A stretch of 64,000 nt of DNA from Pseudomonas sp. CFII64. Its GTDB lineage: Bacteria > Pseudomonadota > Gammaproteobacteria > Pseudomonadales > Pseudomonadaceae. Both the position numbers and the translations under genes were made by a program. Where the stretch lies: assembly GCF_000416235.1 (NCBI RefSeq), contig NZ_ATLO01000007.1, forward strand, positions 124,001 through 188,000, in the 5' to 3' direction. The notes beneath the pieces are model-generated. The model had not been told where the DNA came from, made no database searches, and saw nothing but the letters and a program-made list of their open reading frames with translations. Position 1 is the first letter of the stretch. Every line of letters begins with the position of its first letter. Below are positions 19,272-29,162 of the stretch, one piece after another.

Positions 19272-19582
19272 ACGTGCAGATCGAGGCCCGAAACTTCAAG
19301 ATCCCAATCGACAAAACTCGCGGTGGTCAGATAACTGGCCAGGGCATTGGCAACACGGCTGCTCATTGAGCGCGGGAAAATGATGTCTTGCTGACGGGCG
19401 GGGACGTTGGCGGTGGAACCGGTTTGGGCGCCGGCGCCTGGTTTTGCAGCGTTTTGCGCAGGTTTTTGCGAAACCTCAATGTCATCGTCCACTTCTTCGA
19501 AGGTGCCCTCCACAGTCGCAGGGGCTTTTTGCGGCCTGCGCTTGATAGGGGTGGAGCGATGTGAGGGTCCGTCTATGCGCAT
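19268..19582 (-). CDS. Small conserved protein upstream of DUF72 gene
   Basis: A polar protein of 104 residues. The first two thirds are low-complexity (basic, then acidic, then Ala/Gln-rich). A better-ordered C-terminus ends FVDWDLEVSGLDLHV. No domain is recognised. Support comes from the TTGA overlap with the DUF72 gene, Pseudomonas-like codon use and an ATG at 19582; the ribosome binding site is weak. Confidence 0.6.
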   Translation of the reverse strand: MRIDGPSHRSTPIKRRPQKAPATVEGTFEEVDDDIEVSQKPAQNAAKPGAGAQTGSTANVPARQQDIIFPRSMSSRVANALASYLTTASFVDWDLEVSGLDLHV

Positions 19583-19741
19583 GTGTGCGTACTCGGCATC
19601 TTATAGTGGCAATTTAACGTCACGGATAGGCACTTAGCAAATATCCGAACGATAACTAGACCACACATTTCCCAAAAGGTTGACGCGCAGAGGCTAATTG
19701 AGAAATTTAGGCGATGAAAGGTGTACGTAACGCCGATTTGG

Positions 19742-19915
19742 AGCGAACTTGTTCGCGAAGCATTTCCAGACACCAACGATGTAGCGCCTGGACCGGACTC
19801 TTCGGGGACAAGTCCCCTCCTACCGAGTCAGGTATCGTTCGGTAGGACCGGATTTGTCCGGAAAAGCGTCGGGTCTGCCGGGCAATATCTTCAGCGCGAG
19901 CAAGCTCGCTCCCAC
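19742..19915. repeat. Cluster of REP elements upstream of the 19268-19582 gene
   Basis: It contains a GAGCGAACTTGTTCGCG fragment (19742-19760), an inverted GTAGGAGGGG REP (19802-19823), a direct GTAGGACCGG REP (19842-19861) and an inverted GTGGGAGCGAGCTTGCTCGC REP (19894-19915). The middle pair plus the flank CGGGTCTGCCG...TCTTCAGCGC equals one unit of the 14999-15263 array. The rest of the 341-bp gap (19583-19741) holds no recognised element apart from what must be the promoter of the 19582 gene. Confidence 0.8.
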
Positions 19916-19923
19916 ACTATCTG

Positions 19924-20598
19924 TCACCGCGCTTTGGGCGTTGCCACTTTGTCGCGCAGGTAAACTGGCTGGGCGTCGTCAGCGATGATGGCTTCGCCTC
20001 GGTTCCAGGCGAAGGTCGCCAGCGTCAGCAGATCCTGCGCATGGGGGAGCATGGTGGCGTCATGGCCGATCAGCTGCACAGGAATACGTTGCGCGTAGGC
20101 CCAACCGGTGCCCGATCCAAACCAGTCGCCGCCGACATCGGCGGGCAATGCCGCCAGTTCCGGCGGCAATACTGCTTCGGCGCCGAGCAAGCGCATTTCG
20201 CCCGCCACGTCGTGGTAACAACCCCAGTACACCTCGTCCATGCGCGCGTCGATGGCCGATGCGACCTGATGAGCGCCATGTTCGCGCATTGCCCGTTGCG
20301 CCAATACCGCCAGATTGGAAACCGGCAGCACCGGGCGCTCCAGGGCGAAAGCCAGGCCTTGAACCACGCCGATGGCGATCCGCACGCCGGTGAATGCACC
20401 CGGCCCACGCCCAAACGCGATAGCGTCCAGCGCCGACAGGCCAATGCCCGCCTCGGCCAGCAACGTCTTGATCATCGGCAGCAGACGCTGGGCATGCAGG
20501 CGCGGGATCACCTCGTAGTGGCTCAGCACTTTGCCGTCATGCAGCAAAGCGACCGAGCAGGCTTCAGTGGCGGTGTCCAGGGCCAGCAAGGTGGTCAT
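19924..20598 (-). CDS. tsaB: tRNA threonylcarbamoyladenosine synthesis protein TsaB
   Basis: A protein of 224 residues of the ASKHA fold that partners TsaD and TsaE in forming t6A37 on tRNA. N-terminal LLALDTATEACSVALL and AFGRGPGAFTGVRIA are diagnostic. It works in the same modification pathway as TcdA, whose gene is at the left of the window. A TATAAT at 20636-20631 with a GCGC discriminator lies upstream. The adjacent adk gene points the same way. Confidence 0.94.
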   Translation of the reverse strand: MTTLLALDTATEACSVALLHDGKVLSHYEVIPRLHAQRLLPMIKTLLAEAGIGLSALDAIAFGRGPGAFTGVRIAIGVVQGLAFALERPVLPVSNLAVLAQRAMREHGAHQVASAIDARMDEVYWGCYHDVAGEMRLLGAEAVLPPELAALPADVGGDWFGSGTGWAYAQRIPVQLIGHDATMLPHAQDLLTLATFAWNRGEAIIADDAQPVYLRDKVATPKAR

Positions 20599-20630
20599 CG
20601 GTGTATCCGTCGTGGGGAAAAAAGTGGCGC

Positions 20631-20636
20631 ATTATA
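20631..20636 (-). promoter_or_regulatory. Probable -10 box of tsaB
   Basis: TATAATGCGCC on the minus strand, 33 bases before the ATG. The -35 is weak. It shares its sequence and spacing style with the tcdA -10. Confidence 0.4.
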
Positions 20637-20643
20637 AACGACA

Positions 20644-20665
20644 AACGGCCCGCAAGCGGGCCGTT
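20644..20665 (-). terminator. Terminator after adk
   Basis: AACGGCCCGC and GCGGGCCGTT form a strong stem; the minus-strand continuation is TTTGTCGTTT. It lies 18 bases after the adk stop, just ahead of the tsaB promoter. Confidence 0.7.
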
Positions 20666-20683
20666 GTTGACTGAAGGAGTCGA

Positions 20684-21376
<693 letters not shown>

Positions 21377-21607
21377 CTACAGGACCAATCTCTAAATAAG
21401 GTTTAAAGCCGAAGAATGGCCAAAGGCTGATCAAGATACACAGCAGACACAGGCGGCACAAGCCGCCGAAAGTCGCAGTAACCCTAGTCCTCATGGCGGT
21501 TGCAAGTAGCGGTACCAGCGAGTTCGGCGGTGCACAACTGCAGGCTTGCAACGCTTTGACGACGCGGGCTGCGCAGGCAATCGCCGACAGCCCGTGCGCC
21601 AACGACA

Positions 21608-24244
21608 TCAGCCAGTATTGCGCAACCCCGCCGCAATACCTGCCACAGACACTAACAACGCTTGCTCTAGCGGACTGTCCAGACTCGCCTCGCGGCCACG
21701 GGATCGGGCGAGCAGTTCAGCTTGCAGCAGGTGCAACGGGTCCAGATAGGTATTGCGCAGGCTGATGAATTCCAGCGTCGCCGGGCTATGTGCCAGCAGT
21801 TGGGACTGGCCGGTCAGACCGAGCACCACGGCGCACGCCTGCGACAATAGGTCGCGTAAATGCGTACCTAAATGTTGCAGCTCCGGCGCCACCAGACGCT
21901 CGTCGTACAAACGGGCGATGTCGCTGTCAGCTTTGGCCAGCACCATTTCCAGCATGTCGATGCGGGTGCGAAAGAACGGCCATTGCTCGCGCATCTGCGC
22001 CAACACCTCGCCTTCGCCCCGTTCCAGCGCCTTGCTCAGCGCCGATTCCCAGCCCAGCCAGGCCGGGAGCATCAGGCGCGTCTGGGTCCAGGCGAAAATC
22101 CACGGGATCGCCCGCAAGCTTTCCACGCCACCCGCGCGACGCTTGGCCGGACGACTGCCCAGCGGCAAACGACCCAGTTCCTGCTCCGGCGTGGCCTGAC
22201 TGAAATACTCGACGAATTCTGGATTTTCCCGCACCACGGCGCGATAGGCTTTGACGCCATCGGCCGCCAGGTGATCCATCATCTTGCGCCAGGCGGGTTC
22301 CGGCGGCGGTGGCGGTTGCAAGGTGGCTTCCAGCACGGCGGCCAGATACAGATTGAGGTTCTGCTCGGCGATGCCCGGCAGGCCGAACTTGAAGCGAATC
22401 ATCTCGCCTTGCTCGGTAGTGCGGAAGCGACCGGCGACCGAACCCGGTGGCTGCGACAGAATCGCCGCGTGCGCCGGGCCGCCGCCACGTCCGACCGTGC
22501 CGCCACGGCCATGGAACAACAGCAATTCAACTTGTTGCTCGCGACAGATATCCACCAGTTTTTCCTGCGCCCGATACTGCGCCCAGGCCGACGCAGTGGT
22601 GCCGGCGTCCTTGGCGGAGTCGGAATAACCGATCATGACTTCCTGCGGCCCGTGCAGCCGCGCGCGATAGCCCGGCAAGCTGAGCAATTGCTCGATCACC
22701 GGCCCGGCGTTGTCCAGATCCGCGAGGGTTTCGAACAGCGGCACCACGCGCATCGGCCGTTGCAACCCGGCTTCCTTGAGCAACAGCTGAACGGCGAGCA
22801 CGTCCGACGCGGCACCCGCCATGGAAATCACGTAAGAGCCGAGCGAGGCCGCAGGCGCCGCCGCCACTTCGCGGCAGGTTGCGAGAACTTCGGCAGTGTC
22901 CGCCGCCGGCTTGAAATGGCTGGGCAACAACGGCCGACGGTTATTCAGCTCGCGCAACAGGAAATCAACGCGCGCGGCTTCATCCCACTCTTCATAGCGA
23001 CCCAGACCGAGATAGTCGGTGATTTCGGTCATGGCGGCGCTGTGTCGGCTGGAGTCCTGACGCACGTCCAGGCGCACCAGGAACAAACCGAAGGTGACGG
23101 CCCGGCGCAGGCAATCGAGCAACGGGCCGTCAGCAATCACGCCCATGCCGCATTCGTGCAGCGATTGAAAACACAGCAGCAGCGGATCGAGCAGATCACG
23201 GTTGTCGCTCAGCACGCTATCCGGCATCGGCTGGGTGACGGTCAGTGAGGCGTGGGCCCAATTGCGCGTGGCACGCAGACGCTCGCGCAGTTGTTTAAGC
23301 ACCGCGCGATAGGGTTCGGCGTTGTCTCCGGCATGAGCTTGCAGCGCGGAGCTGGCTTGTTGCATGGAGAGTTCCGCCGCCAGTTGGTCGACGTCGCGCA
23401 GGTACAGGTCCGCCGCCATCCAGCGCGCCAGCAGCAGCACTTCGCGGGTGACCGCAGCGGTGACGTTCGGATTACCGTCACGGTCGCCGCCCATCCACGA
23501 CGCGAAGCGGATCGGCGCGGCTTCCAGAGGCAGATGCAGGCCGGTTGCAGCGTGCAGCGCATGGTCGGCCTTGCGCAGGTAATCGGGCACCGCCTGCCAG
23601 AGCGAATGCTCGATCACGGCAAAGCCCCACTTGGCTTCGTCCACCGGAGTGGGCCGGGTACGACGAATCTCTTCGGTGTGCCAGGCTTCGGCGATCAAGC
23701 GTTGCAGGCGCGAGGTGATCTGCTCGCGCTCGTCACTGCTGAGGTCGCGTTGATCCAGCGCCGCGAGCTGAGCGGCGATGGCGTCGTACTTCTGGATCAG
23801 CGTGCGCCGCGCGACTTCAGTCGGGTGCGCCGTGAGGACCAGTTCGATTTCCAGCTTGCCCAGTTGCCGTGCCAACGCTTCCGGCGAATGCCCGGCGCCC
23901 TTCAAACGGTCGAGCAGCTCGGGCAGGACCCGGGACTCGAAGGGTTGCGGCTGGGCATCGTCGCGCCGGCGAATCAGCTGATATTGCTCGGCGATGTTGG
24001 CCAGGTTAAGGAACTGATTGAAGGCCCGCGCGACCGGCAGCAGCTCATCTTCCTCCAGCGCATTGACGCTGGAACTCAGTTGCTCGGCACCGGCTGCGGA
24101 GCCCCGGCGGCCAGCCTTGGCGCCTTTGCGAATGCGTTCGATCGTATCGAGAAACTCCGCGCCACGTTGCTCGCGGATGGTGTTGCCCAACAGCTCACCC
24201 AGCAGGTGAACGTCCTCACGCAAACGTGCATCGATATCAGCCAT
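21608..24244 (-). CDS. ppc: Phosphoenolpyruvate carboxylase
   Basis: A protein of 878 residues that carboxylates PEP to oxaloacetate, refilling the TCA cycle. Signatures in order: [52 protein letters not shown] and [14 protein letters not shown], ending with the family C-terminus [11 protein letters not shown]. The ATG at 24244 follows GAGAGGGAAC; the longer open frame to 24331 is not needed. Confidence 0.97.
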   Translation of the reverse strand: MADIDARLREDVHLLGELLGNTIREQRGAEFLDTIERIRKGAKAGRRGSAAGAEQLSSSVNALEEDELLPVARAFNQFLNLANIAEQYQLIRRRDDAQPQPFESRVLPELLDRLKGAGHSPEALARQLGKLEIELVLTAHPTEVARRTLIQKYDAIAAQLAALDQRDLSSDEREQITSRLQRLIAEAWHTEEIRRTRPTPVDEAKWGFAVIEHSLWQAVPDYLRKADHALHAATGLHLPLEAAPIRFASWMGGDRDGNPNVTAAVTREVLLLARWMAADLYLRDVDQLAAELSMQQASSALQAHAGDNAEPYRAVLKQLRERLRATRNWAHASLTVTQPMPDSVLSDNRDLLDPLLLCFQSLHECGMGVIADGPLLDCLRRAVTFGLFLVRLDVRQDSSRHSAAMTEITDYLGLGRYEEWDEAARVDFLLRELNNRRPLLPSHFKPAADTAEVLATCREVAAAPAASLGSYVISMAGAASDVLAVQLLLKEAGLQRPMRVVPLFETLADLDNAGPVIEQLLSLPGYRARLHGPQEVMIGYSDSAKDAGTTASAWAQYRAQEKLVDICREQQVELLLFHGRGGTVGRGGGPAHAAILSQPPGSVAGRFRTTEQGEMIRFKFGLPGIAEQNLNLYLAAVLEATLQPPPPPEPAWRKMMDHLAADGVKAYRAVVRENPEFVEYFSQATPEQELGRLPLGSRPAKRRAGGVESLRAIPWIFAWTQTRLMLPAWLGWESALSKALERGEGEVLAQMREQWPFFRTRIDMLEMVLAKADSDIARLYDERLVAPELQHLGTHLRDLLSQACAVVLGLTGQSQLLAHSPATLEFISLRNTYLDPLHLLQAELLARSRGREASLDSPLEQALLVSVAGIAAGLRNTG

Positions 24245-24475
24245 CGTTCCCTCTCCCAGCGTTTTTATAGGGGCGCTATTGAGTTCGTAACCGTCAGCAG
24301 CGAACCAGCGTGCAGAAATCTGATCTACCAACAGTGCACCAAAACCCTGCGGTTCGACAAACCCTTGGCATCCGGCAACCGTTTGCCGGGAGTCAAGCTA
24401 ATCTCAGTAATGGGCTGTTTCGATTGGCTCGTTATTCGCTCAGGCCCGCCAGCACGGGCCAATCAAGAGGTATCT

Positions 24476-24820
24476 ATGAAAATCCGAGAGCTCGCCAATC
24501 ACTGGGAACAGAATGCCAAAGGCCGCCTGACCAAGACCCGCTATGCGATTCACCTGGACGTGGAATCCGCCGCACGGCTGGCAGCGTTGACTGAGATGTA
24601 CCCCAAGCGCCACCCGGAAGAGCTTCTGGGTGAGCTGATCGGCGCAGCGCTGGAAGAGCTGGAAACCAGCTTTCCCTACGTCAAGGGTCAGCATGTGGTG
24701 GCGACCGATGAGGAAGGCGATCCGCTGTACGAAGATGTTGGCCCCACGCCGCGTTTCCTCGACTTGTCGCGACGCCATTTGCACGCGCTTCACGAAGAGC
24801 AGGACGCTGAGCAATCTTGA
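24476..24820 (+). CDS. Small conserved Pseudomonas protein (sometimes labelled pilin assembly protein)
   Basis: A soluble, acidic protein of 114 residues rich in Leu/Glu, starting MKIRELANHW and containing RHPEELLGELIGAALEELE. An AAGAGG ribosome site precedes the ATG. Similar proteins carry the label pilin assembly protein in some annotations, from memory. Nothing in the sequence or neighbours here supports a pilus role, so the function should be regarded as unknown. Confidence 0.75.
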   Translation: MKIRELANHWEQNAKGRLTKTRYAIHLDVESAARLAALTEMYPKRHPEELLGELIGAALEELETSFPYVKGQHVVATDEEGDPLYEDVGPTPRFLDLSRRHLHALHEEQDAEQS

Positions 24821-24938
24821 TTTCGCCGTTAATGTCGTCCATGCCTGACCTGTTCAAGGCTCTGCAATGCAGCACTTGGCTGCGTTGCCAGATGCCTGAC
24901 AAACGACGTCAGTTTTCAGGCGCTGGCTAAAAAAACAT

Positions 24939-24966
24939 GAACTATTCAAAAACTGCACAGGTCCGA
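24939..24966 (+). promoter_or_regulatory. Candidate AlgU (sigma-22/sigma-E type) promoter
   Basis: GAACTA, 17 bases, then TCCGA. The AlgU consensus is GAACTT, 16-17 bases, TCTGA, so one base differs in each box. Transcription would begin about 110 bases before the DUF4398 lipoprotein ATG. The homologous P. aeruginosa lptF locus is described as AlgU-controlled, which fits. Confidence 0.6.
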
Positions 24967-25081
24967 GCCCATAGCCATTACAGAAAAGCCTACGGATAGC
25001 AGTTCGCGTTGTCGCTGCTACCTCGCTCGCTTCAGCCCTGAGCAGACTGTCATGGAAACCAAAGTTTTCAGGAGATAAACA

Positions 25082-25501
25082 ATGGAATCGCACACCATGA
25101 ACACCCTTACTGCCAAATCCAAGTTCAAAGGTTTGAAACTGGCCGCATTGGCCCTGGGCGCCAGCTTTGTGCTGGCCGGTTGCGCGGGCAATCCGCCGAG
25201 CGAGCAGTACGCAGTGACTCAGTCGGCCGTTAACAGCGCAGTCAGCGCCGGCGGCACCGAGTACGCAGCGGTCGAAATGAAGTCGGCTCAGGACAAGCTC
25301 AAGCAAGCCGAGCTCGCCATGCAAGAGCAGAAGTACGACGAAGCACGTCGTCTGGCTGAGCAGGCCGAATGGGATGCACGCGTAGCCGAGCGCAAGGCTC
25401 AGGCCGCCAAGGCTGAAAAAGCCGTGCAGGATGCTCGTCAGGGCGTCAACGAACTACGTGAAGAAGGCATGCGTCAGGTGCAACCGGCACCGGCGCAATA
25501 A
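25082..25501 (+). CDS. DUF4398 lipoprotein
   Basis: A protein of 139 residues with a lipoprotein signal (lipobox LAGC, cysteine near residue 35) and a DUF4398 domain. The mature part is one long Ala/Gln/Glu/Lys-rich helical region (about residues 60-125), likely a coiled coil facing the periplasm. The ATG at 25082 is favoured by AGGAG seven bases upstream; an ATG five codons later would also leave the signal intact. It is the first gene of a probable operon with the OmpA-like gene 48 bases downstream. Confidence 0.85.
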   Translation: MESHTMNTLTAKSKFKGLKLAALALGASFVLAGCAGNPPSEQYAVTQSAVNSAVSAGGTEYAAVEMKSAQDKLKQAELAMQEQKYDEARRLAEQAEWDARVAERKAQAAKAEKAVQDARQGVNELREEGMRQVQPAPAQ

Positions 25502-25549
25502 CACCTGCTTTTCATGCATTTCGAATTCGATTTAAAGGACGAGACTACT

Positions 25550-26332
25550 ATGCGCAAACAATTGATGATCCCTGCCCTGCTGGCCATGAGCGTCGCTCTT
25601 GCTGCTTGCTCCACGCCGCCTAACCCGAATCTGGAATCGGCGCGTACCAATTTCTCCGCGCTGCAAAGCAACCCGAAAGCCACCCAGGTCGCCGCCCTTG
25701 AAACCAAGGATGCCAGCGACTGGTTAAACAAGGCTGACGCCGCATTTCGCGCCAATGAAAACGAGAAGAAAGTCGATCAGCTGGCTTACCTGACCAACCA
25801 GCGCGTCGAACTCGCCAAGCAGACCATCAACCTGCGTACCGCTGAAGAAAATCTCAAAGGTGCAGCCGCAGCCCGCGCCCAGGCCCGCCTGGATGCCCGT
25901 GACGCGCAGATCAAGGCGCTGCAAAGCAGCCTGAACGCCAAGCAGACCGAGCGCGGTACGCTGGTGACCTTCGGTGACGTGCTGTTTGACCTGAACAAGG
26001 CCGAGCTGAAATCCAGCGGCCTGACCAACGTCAGCCAGCTGGCCAAGTTCCTGCAGGACAACCCGGACCGCAAAGTGATTGTCGAAGGCTACACCGACAG
26101 TTCGGGTTCGGCTTCGTACAACCAGTCGCTGTCCGAGCGCCGCGCCGGCTCCGTGCGCATGGCTCTGGTGCAGATGGGCGTTGATCCAGCGCGCATCGTC
26201 GCTCAGGGCTACGGCAAGGAATATCCGGTTGCCGACAACACCAGCGCCTCAGGCCGTGCCCAGAACCGTCGTGTGGAAGTGACCATCTCCAACGACAACC
26301 AGCCCGTAGCACCGCGTTCGTCGATGCACTAA
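25550..26332 (+). CDS. lptF: OmpA-family lipoprotein, LptF-like
   Basis: A protein of 260 residues. The lipobox LAAC is near residue 21. A helical DUF4398-like region follows (about 25-135), and then a C-terminal OmpA-like peptidoglycan-binding domain with VLFDLNKAEL, VEGYTDSSGS, NQSLSERRA and GYGKEYPV. It probably tethers the outer membrane to the wall. The paired DUF4398 gene, lipobox and size match P. aeruginosa LptF (PA3692, from memory). A strong terminator follows. Confidence 0.85.
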   Translation: MRKQLMIPALLAMSVALAACSTPPNPNLESARTNFSALQSNPKATQVAALETKDASDWLNKADAAFRANENEKKVDQLAYLTNQRVELAKQTINLRTAEENLKGAAAARAQARLDARDAQIKALQSSLNAKQTERGTLVTFGDVLFDLNKAELKSSGLTNVSQLAKFLQDNPDRKVIVEGYTDSSGSASYNQSLSERRAGSVRMALVQMGVDPARIVAQGYGKEYPVADNTSASGRAQNRRVEVTISNDNQPVAPRSSMH

Positions 26333-26350
26333 AACGCTGGAGCAACACCA

Positions 26351-26388
26351 AAAAGCCCGGCCAGTTTTCACTGGCCGGGCTTTTTTTT
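26351..26388 (+). terminator. Rho-independent terminator after lptF
   Basis: AGCCCGGCCAG and CTGGCCGGGCT pair perfectly around TTTTCA, followed by eight T. Very strong. Confidence 0.95.
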
Positions 26389-26406
26389 GTTCGCTGTCCC
26401 GTCCTT

Positions 26407-26508
26407 GTGGGAGAGGACTTGTCCTCGATGAGTCAGCCCCGCCAACCTCAATCTGCCTGACAGAGCTTTAATGCCTGCCAACCCCTTCGAGGACAAGTCC
26501 TCTCCCAC
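26407..26508. repeat. REPIN-like inverted pair, GTGGGAGAGGACTTG type
   Basis: Elements at 26407-26428 (+) and 26487-26508 (-) are inverted copies with heads outward and 58 bases between. An almost identical pair is at 55073-55175. It lies between the lptF terminator and the convergent small membrane protein gene. Confidence 0.85.
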
Positions 26509-26549
26509 AAAAGCAACGCGTAGCCCTATGGGAAAGGTGGCCGCTCAGG

Positions 26550-26879
26550 TCAAGGCTGCAACTGCTGCGGCGTTTCTTCGCCAGCGCAACGTACGGCCTG
26601 TTTCTTGTCGTTGATCAGCACGCCTGACAACCCTTTTTGCGCGGTATCGAACAACACCAGCACGCCATCGATGCACTGCGCCACTTGAGTGGCCGGGGTC
26701 ACGGATATCTTGTAATCCTCGCCTGGCACGGTCTTGAGCATCGTGAACTGATCGAGCAGCAAGGCATCTTCCGGCTTGGCGAAATGCAGATAGCCGTAGT
26801 ACCAGAGGGTGCCGACCGTACCCAGGATGCAGCAGATTCCGGTGATGATCAGCGGGATGGCGTTACGTTCTTCGTTCAT
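26550..26879 (-). CDS. Small membrane-anchored Pseudomonas protein of unknown function
   Basis: A protein of 109 residues with one N-terminal membrane helix (IPLIITGICCILGTVGTLWYYGYL) and a periplasmic or cytoplasmic remainder with two cysteines. No domain is recognised. Its ATG overlaps the stop of the upstream hydrolase gene (ATGA), so the two are coupled. Confidence 0.75.
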   Translation of the reverse strand: MNEERNAIPLIITGICCILGTVGTLWYYGYLHFAKPEDALLLDQFTMLKTVPGEDYKISVTPATQVAQCIDGVLVLFDTAQKGLSGVLINDKKQAVRCAGEETPQQLQP

Positions 26880-27793
26880 TGCGTTTTCTCGGACTCAACA
26901 GTTTTCGGATTCGATGGGGCAGCGGGATAGTTCGGCACTTCGGCCAGGCGCCGCAGGCCGTTGAAGTGCAGCGGGTCGTCCAGATAGCGCAGCATGACCG
27001 CACGCCAGGTTGGATCGGAGAAGGTCTGCACATGACCGCCACGGGTCAATTGCAGCACGCGCGGCGGTGGCGCGACCTGATACAGGCTGATGCCGTTGGC
27101 CAGCGGCACGAGGGTGTCGTCCATGCTCTGGAACATCAGCATGGGCGTACCGGCCAGTTGTGGCAGGCCATTGATGGCGCTGTCAGCATCAGGAATCAGC
27201 CATGAAAGCGGGGTTTGCAGTGGCCAGGTCAACCACGAGGTGCTCAAGGTGTAGCGCGCGACCTGCCGGTAGCTGGCGGGTGTGCCGTCCAGCACCAGGG
27301 CCTTGAGTCTGGCGCGCTGTTTGGGATGCTCGGCCAGATAATGCACGCCCAGCGCACCGCCGATGCTCTGCCCGAGCACCACCAACGGTTTGCCTTGAAC
27401 TTCCGGGGCGCGATCAAGCCAGGCGAACGCGGCGTCAATATCCTGGTAGATGGCCGGCAAGCTCGGCTGCCCTTCAGACAGTCCATAACCGCGATAATCC
27501 AGCAGCAGCACTTGATAACCCTGCTCCGGCAACCACCAACTGCCGCCCAGATGCCAGGCCAGATTGCCACCGTTGCCATGCAGGTGCAGCACCGTGCCTT
27601 TGACCGGGACGCCTTCCTTGGCTGGCAGCCACCAGGCGTGCAGGCGCGTGCCGTCGGCGGCGGTCAGGGTCACATCGCGAAATTGCAGGTGAGCCTTTTC
27701 CGGAGTGAACGGCAGACCGGGCTCCGGGTAGAAAAGCATGGAGCTGCAGCCGGAAAGCGTGAACAGCAGCGCAAGCGTGGTCAGCAACTTCAA
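26876..27793 (-). CDS. Alpha/beta hydrolase lipoprotein
   Basis: A protein of 305 residues with a lipoprotein signal (LSGC). The alpha/beta hydrolase core has HLHGNGGN for the oxyanion hole, DYRGYGLSEG, the nucleophile elbow GQSIGG, and a C-terminal GGHVQTF histidine. It resembles BEM46/YfhR-type hydrolases. The substrate is unknown. Lipid anchoring implies action in the periplasm. Confidence 0.85.
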   Translation of the reverse strand: MKLLTTLALLFTLSGCSSMLFYPEPGLPFTPEKAHLQFRDVTLTAADGTRLHAWWLPAKEGVPVKGTVLHLHGNGGNLAWHLGGSWWLPEQGYQVLLLDYRGYGLSEGQPSLPAIYQDIDAAFAWLDRAPEVQGKPLVVLGQSIGGALGVHYLAEHPKQRARLKALVLDGTPASYRQVARYTLSTSWLTWPLQTPLSWLIPDADSAINGLPQLAGTPMLMFQSMDDTLVPLANGISLYQVAPPPRVLQLTRGGHVQTFSDPTWRAVMLRYLDDPLHFNGLRRLAEVPNYPAAPSNPKTVESEKTQ

Positions 27794-27827
27794 GCGGGAT
27801 TCCTTTTGCCTGTTGGATTCAATGCCC

Positions 27828-29105
27828 CTATAAAATATTCGAATAATCCGCTTCGATCCGGTCCAGGCTCAGGTGGTTGAGGAAGTTCGAGAAACACATC
27901 CAGGCTGACAAGGCGTTCATGTCGCGAAACTGTTCGGGCAGGTATTTGGGCGGGACCACCAGCCCTTCATCGACCAGCTGACGCAGGGTTCGCATGTCCT
28001 CAAGGGTGGTTTTGCCGCAGAACAGCAGCGGCACTTGTTCCAGCTTGCCTTTGCGGACCGCCAGCTGAATATAGTTGTAAACCATGATGAAGCCTTTGAG
28101 GTAGGACAAGTCTTTGGTGAATGGCAGCCCATTGGGTACCGATCCCCGGAAAACCCGACTGGCATTGCCATAGCTTTCCGACATGCCGAAGCCCTGCTCG
28201 CGATAGAACTCGAAAACCTGCAGGAAGTCCGCGCCCTCCTCGGCCATATGAATCGCGCGGGTGCGGTTGGTCAGCTTGCGCAGGCGACTCGGATAGGACG
28301 CGAAGGCGATGACTTCCATGAGAATCGCCAGGCCTTCCTGAGTCACGGTCGACGACGGCGGGCCCTTGGACAGAAAGGTGCAGATCGGCTGGTTCTGGCC
28401 GTTGAGGGTGGTGCCGACATGCACCAGCCCTTCATGGACTTCCAGCGCGCGCACGTCACGTTCGTTGAACATCGCGTCGGTGCGGATCTTGATGTAGTCG
28501 GCACCTGCGGCAGCGTCGGCGACGATGCCGTCGGACTCGAACACGCGGATGGTTTCCTCGGCTTCGCCAAACACCTTGTTCAGGCGGCTTTGCAGCATCG
28601 CCACGGCGTCCTTGGCGGTGAGGGTCTTGGCTTCATCCTTGAGGTCGCCACGCCCGGCAATGTTGTTCAGGTAATCGGACAGCATCAGGCCCAGATCGGA
28701 CAGCGTTGGATCGCCCGCATGAAACGCATCGGATGCCGCGCCATAGAGTTCCTGGGAGATCAGGCCGAAGTCCGGTGTGCCTCGCGCTTCGAGCATGCGG
28801 ATCACCATGCGGTATTCCTTGCACATGCGCCGCATGATCTGCCCCACCGGGTTGAACTGACCCAGTTGCCGGGTGAGATCGCGCTCGATGTTCTGAAACT
28901 CCAGCTTGACCGCGCCGGAGTCAAAACCCAGAGGTCGGTTGTCGTAGTAAGCGCGGTCCACGTTGGGCATCGCCTTGCCTTTGGCGGCGAGGAATTCCTG
29001 GCGGACGGTGTCATCCCACTTCACTGCATCCAGAACACGGATCGGCGTTTGCGCCAAAACAATCCGATCCGACAACGTACGAATAGTCTGCTGGTACTCG
29101 TCCAC
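27828..29105 (-). CDS. DUF1704 (QEGLA motif) protein, putative zinc metallopeptidase
   Basis: A protein of 425 residues of the family called flavohemoglobin expression-modulating QEGLA motif protein. HEGLVH (residues 224-229) fits the HExxxH zinc pattern, and VTQEGLAILMEV (QEGLA 256-260, Glu264) supplies further acidic residues. The eukaryotic members of DUF1704 (MATCAP) are tubulin tyrosine carboxypeptidases with this metal site, so peptidase activity is a reasonable inference. The bacterial substrate is unknown. No signal peptide: cytoplasmic. Confidence 0.85.
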   Translation of the reverse strand: MDEYQQTIRTLSDRIVLAQTPIRVLDAVKWDDTVRQEFLAAKGKAMPNVDRAYYDNRPLGFDSGAVKLEFQNIERDLTRQLGQFNPVGQIMRRMCKEYRMVIRMLEARGTPDFGLISQELYGAASDAFHAGDPTLSDLGLMLSDYLNNIAGRGDLKDEAKTLTAKDAVAMLQSRLNKVFGEAEETIRVFESDGIVADAAAGADYIKIRTDAMFNERDVRALEVHEGLVHVGTTLNGQNQPICTFLSKGPPSSTVTQEGLAILMEVIAFASYPSRLRKLTNRTRAIHMAEEGADFLQVFEFYREQGFGMSESYGNASRVFRGSVPNGLPFTKDLSYLKGFIMVYNYIQLAVRKGKLEQVPLLFCGKTTLEDMRTLRQLVDEGLVVPPKYLPEQFRDMNALSAWMCFSNFLNHLSLDRIEADYSNIL

Positions 29106-29162
29106 CCGTTGCTCCTTCGTTGGTCAGGCCCTGGCTGGGCCTTGGTTGATGAGCGTGTGGCC

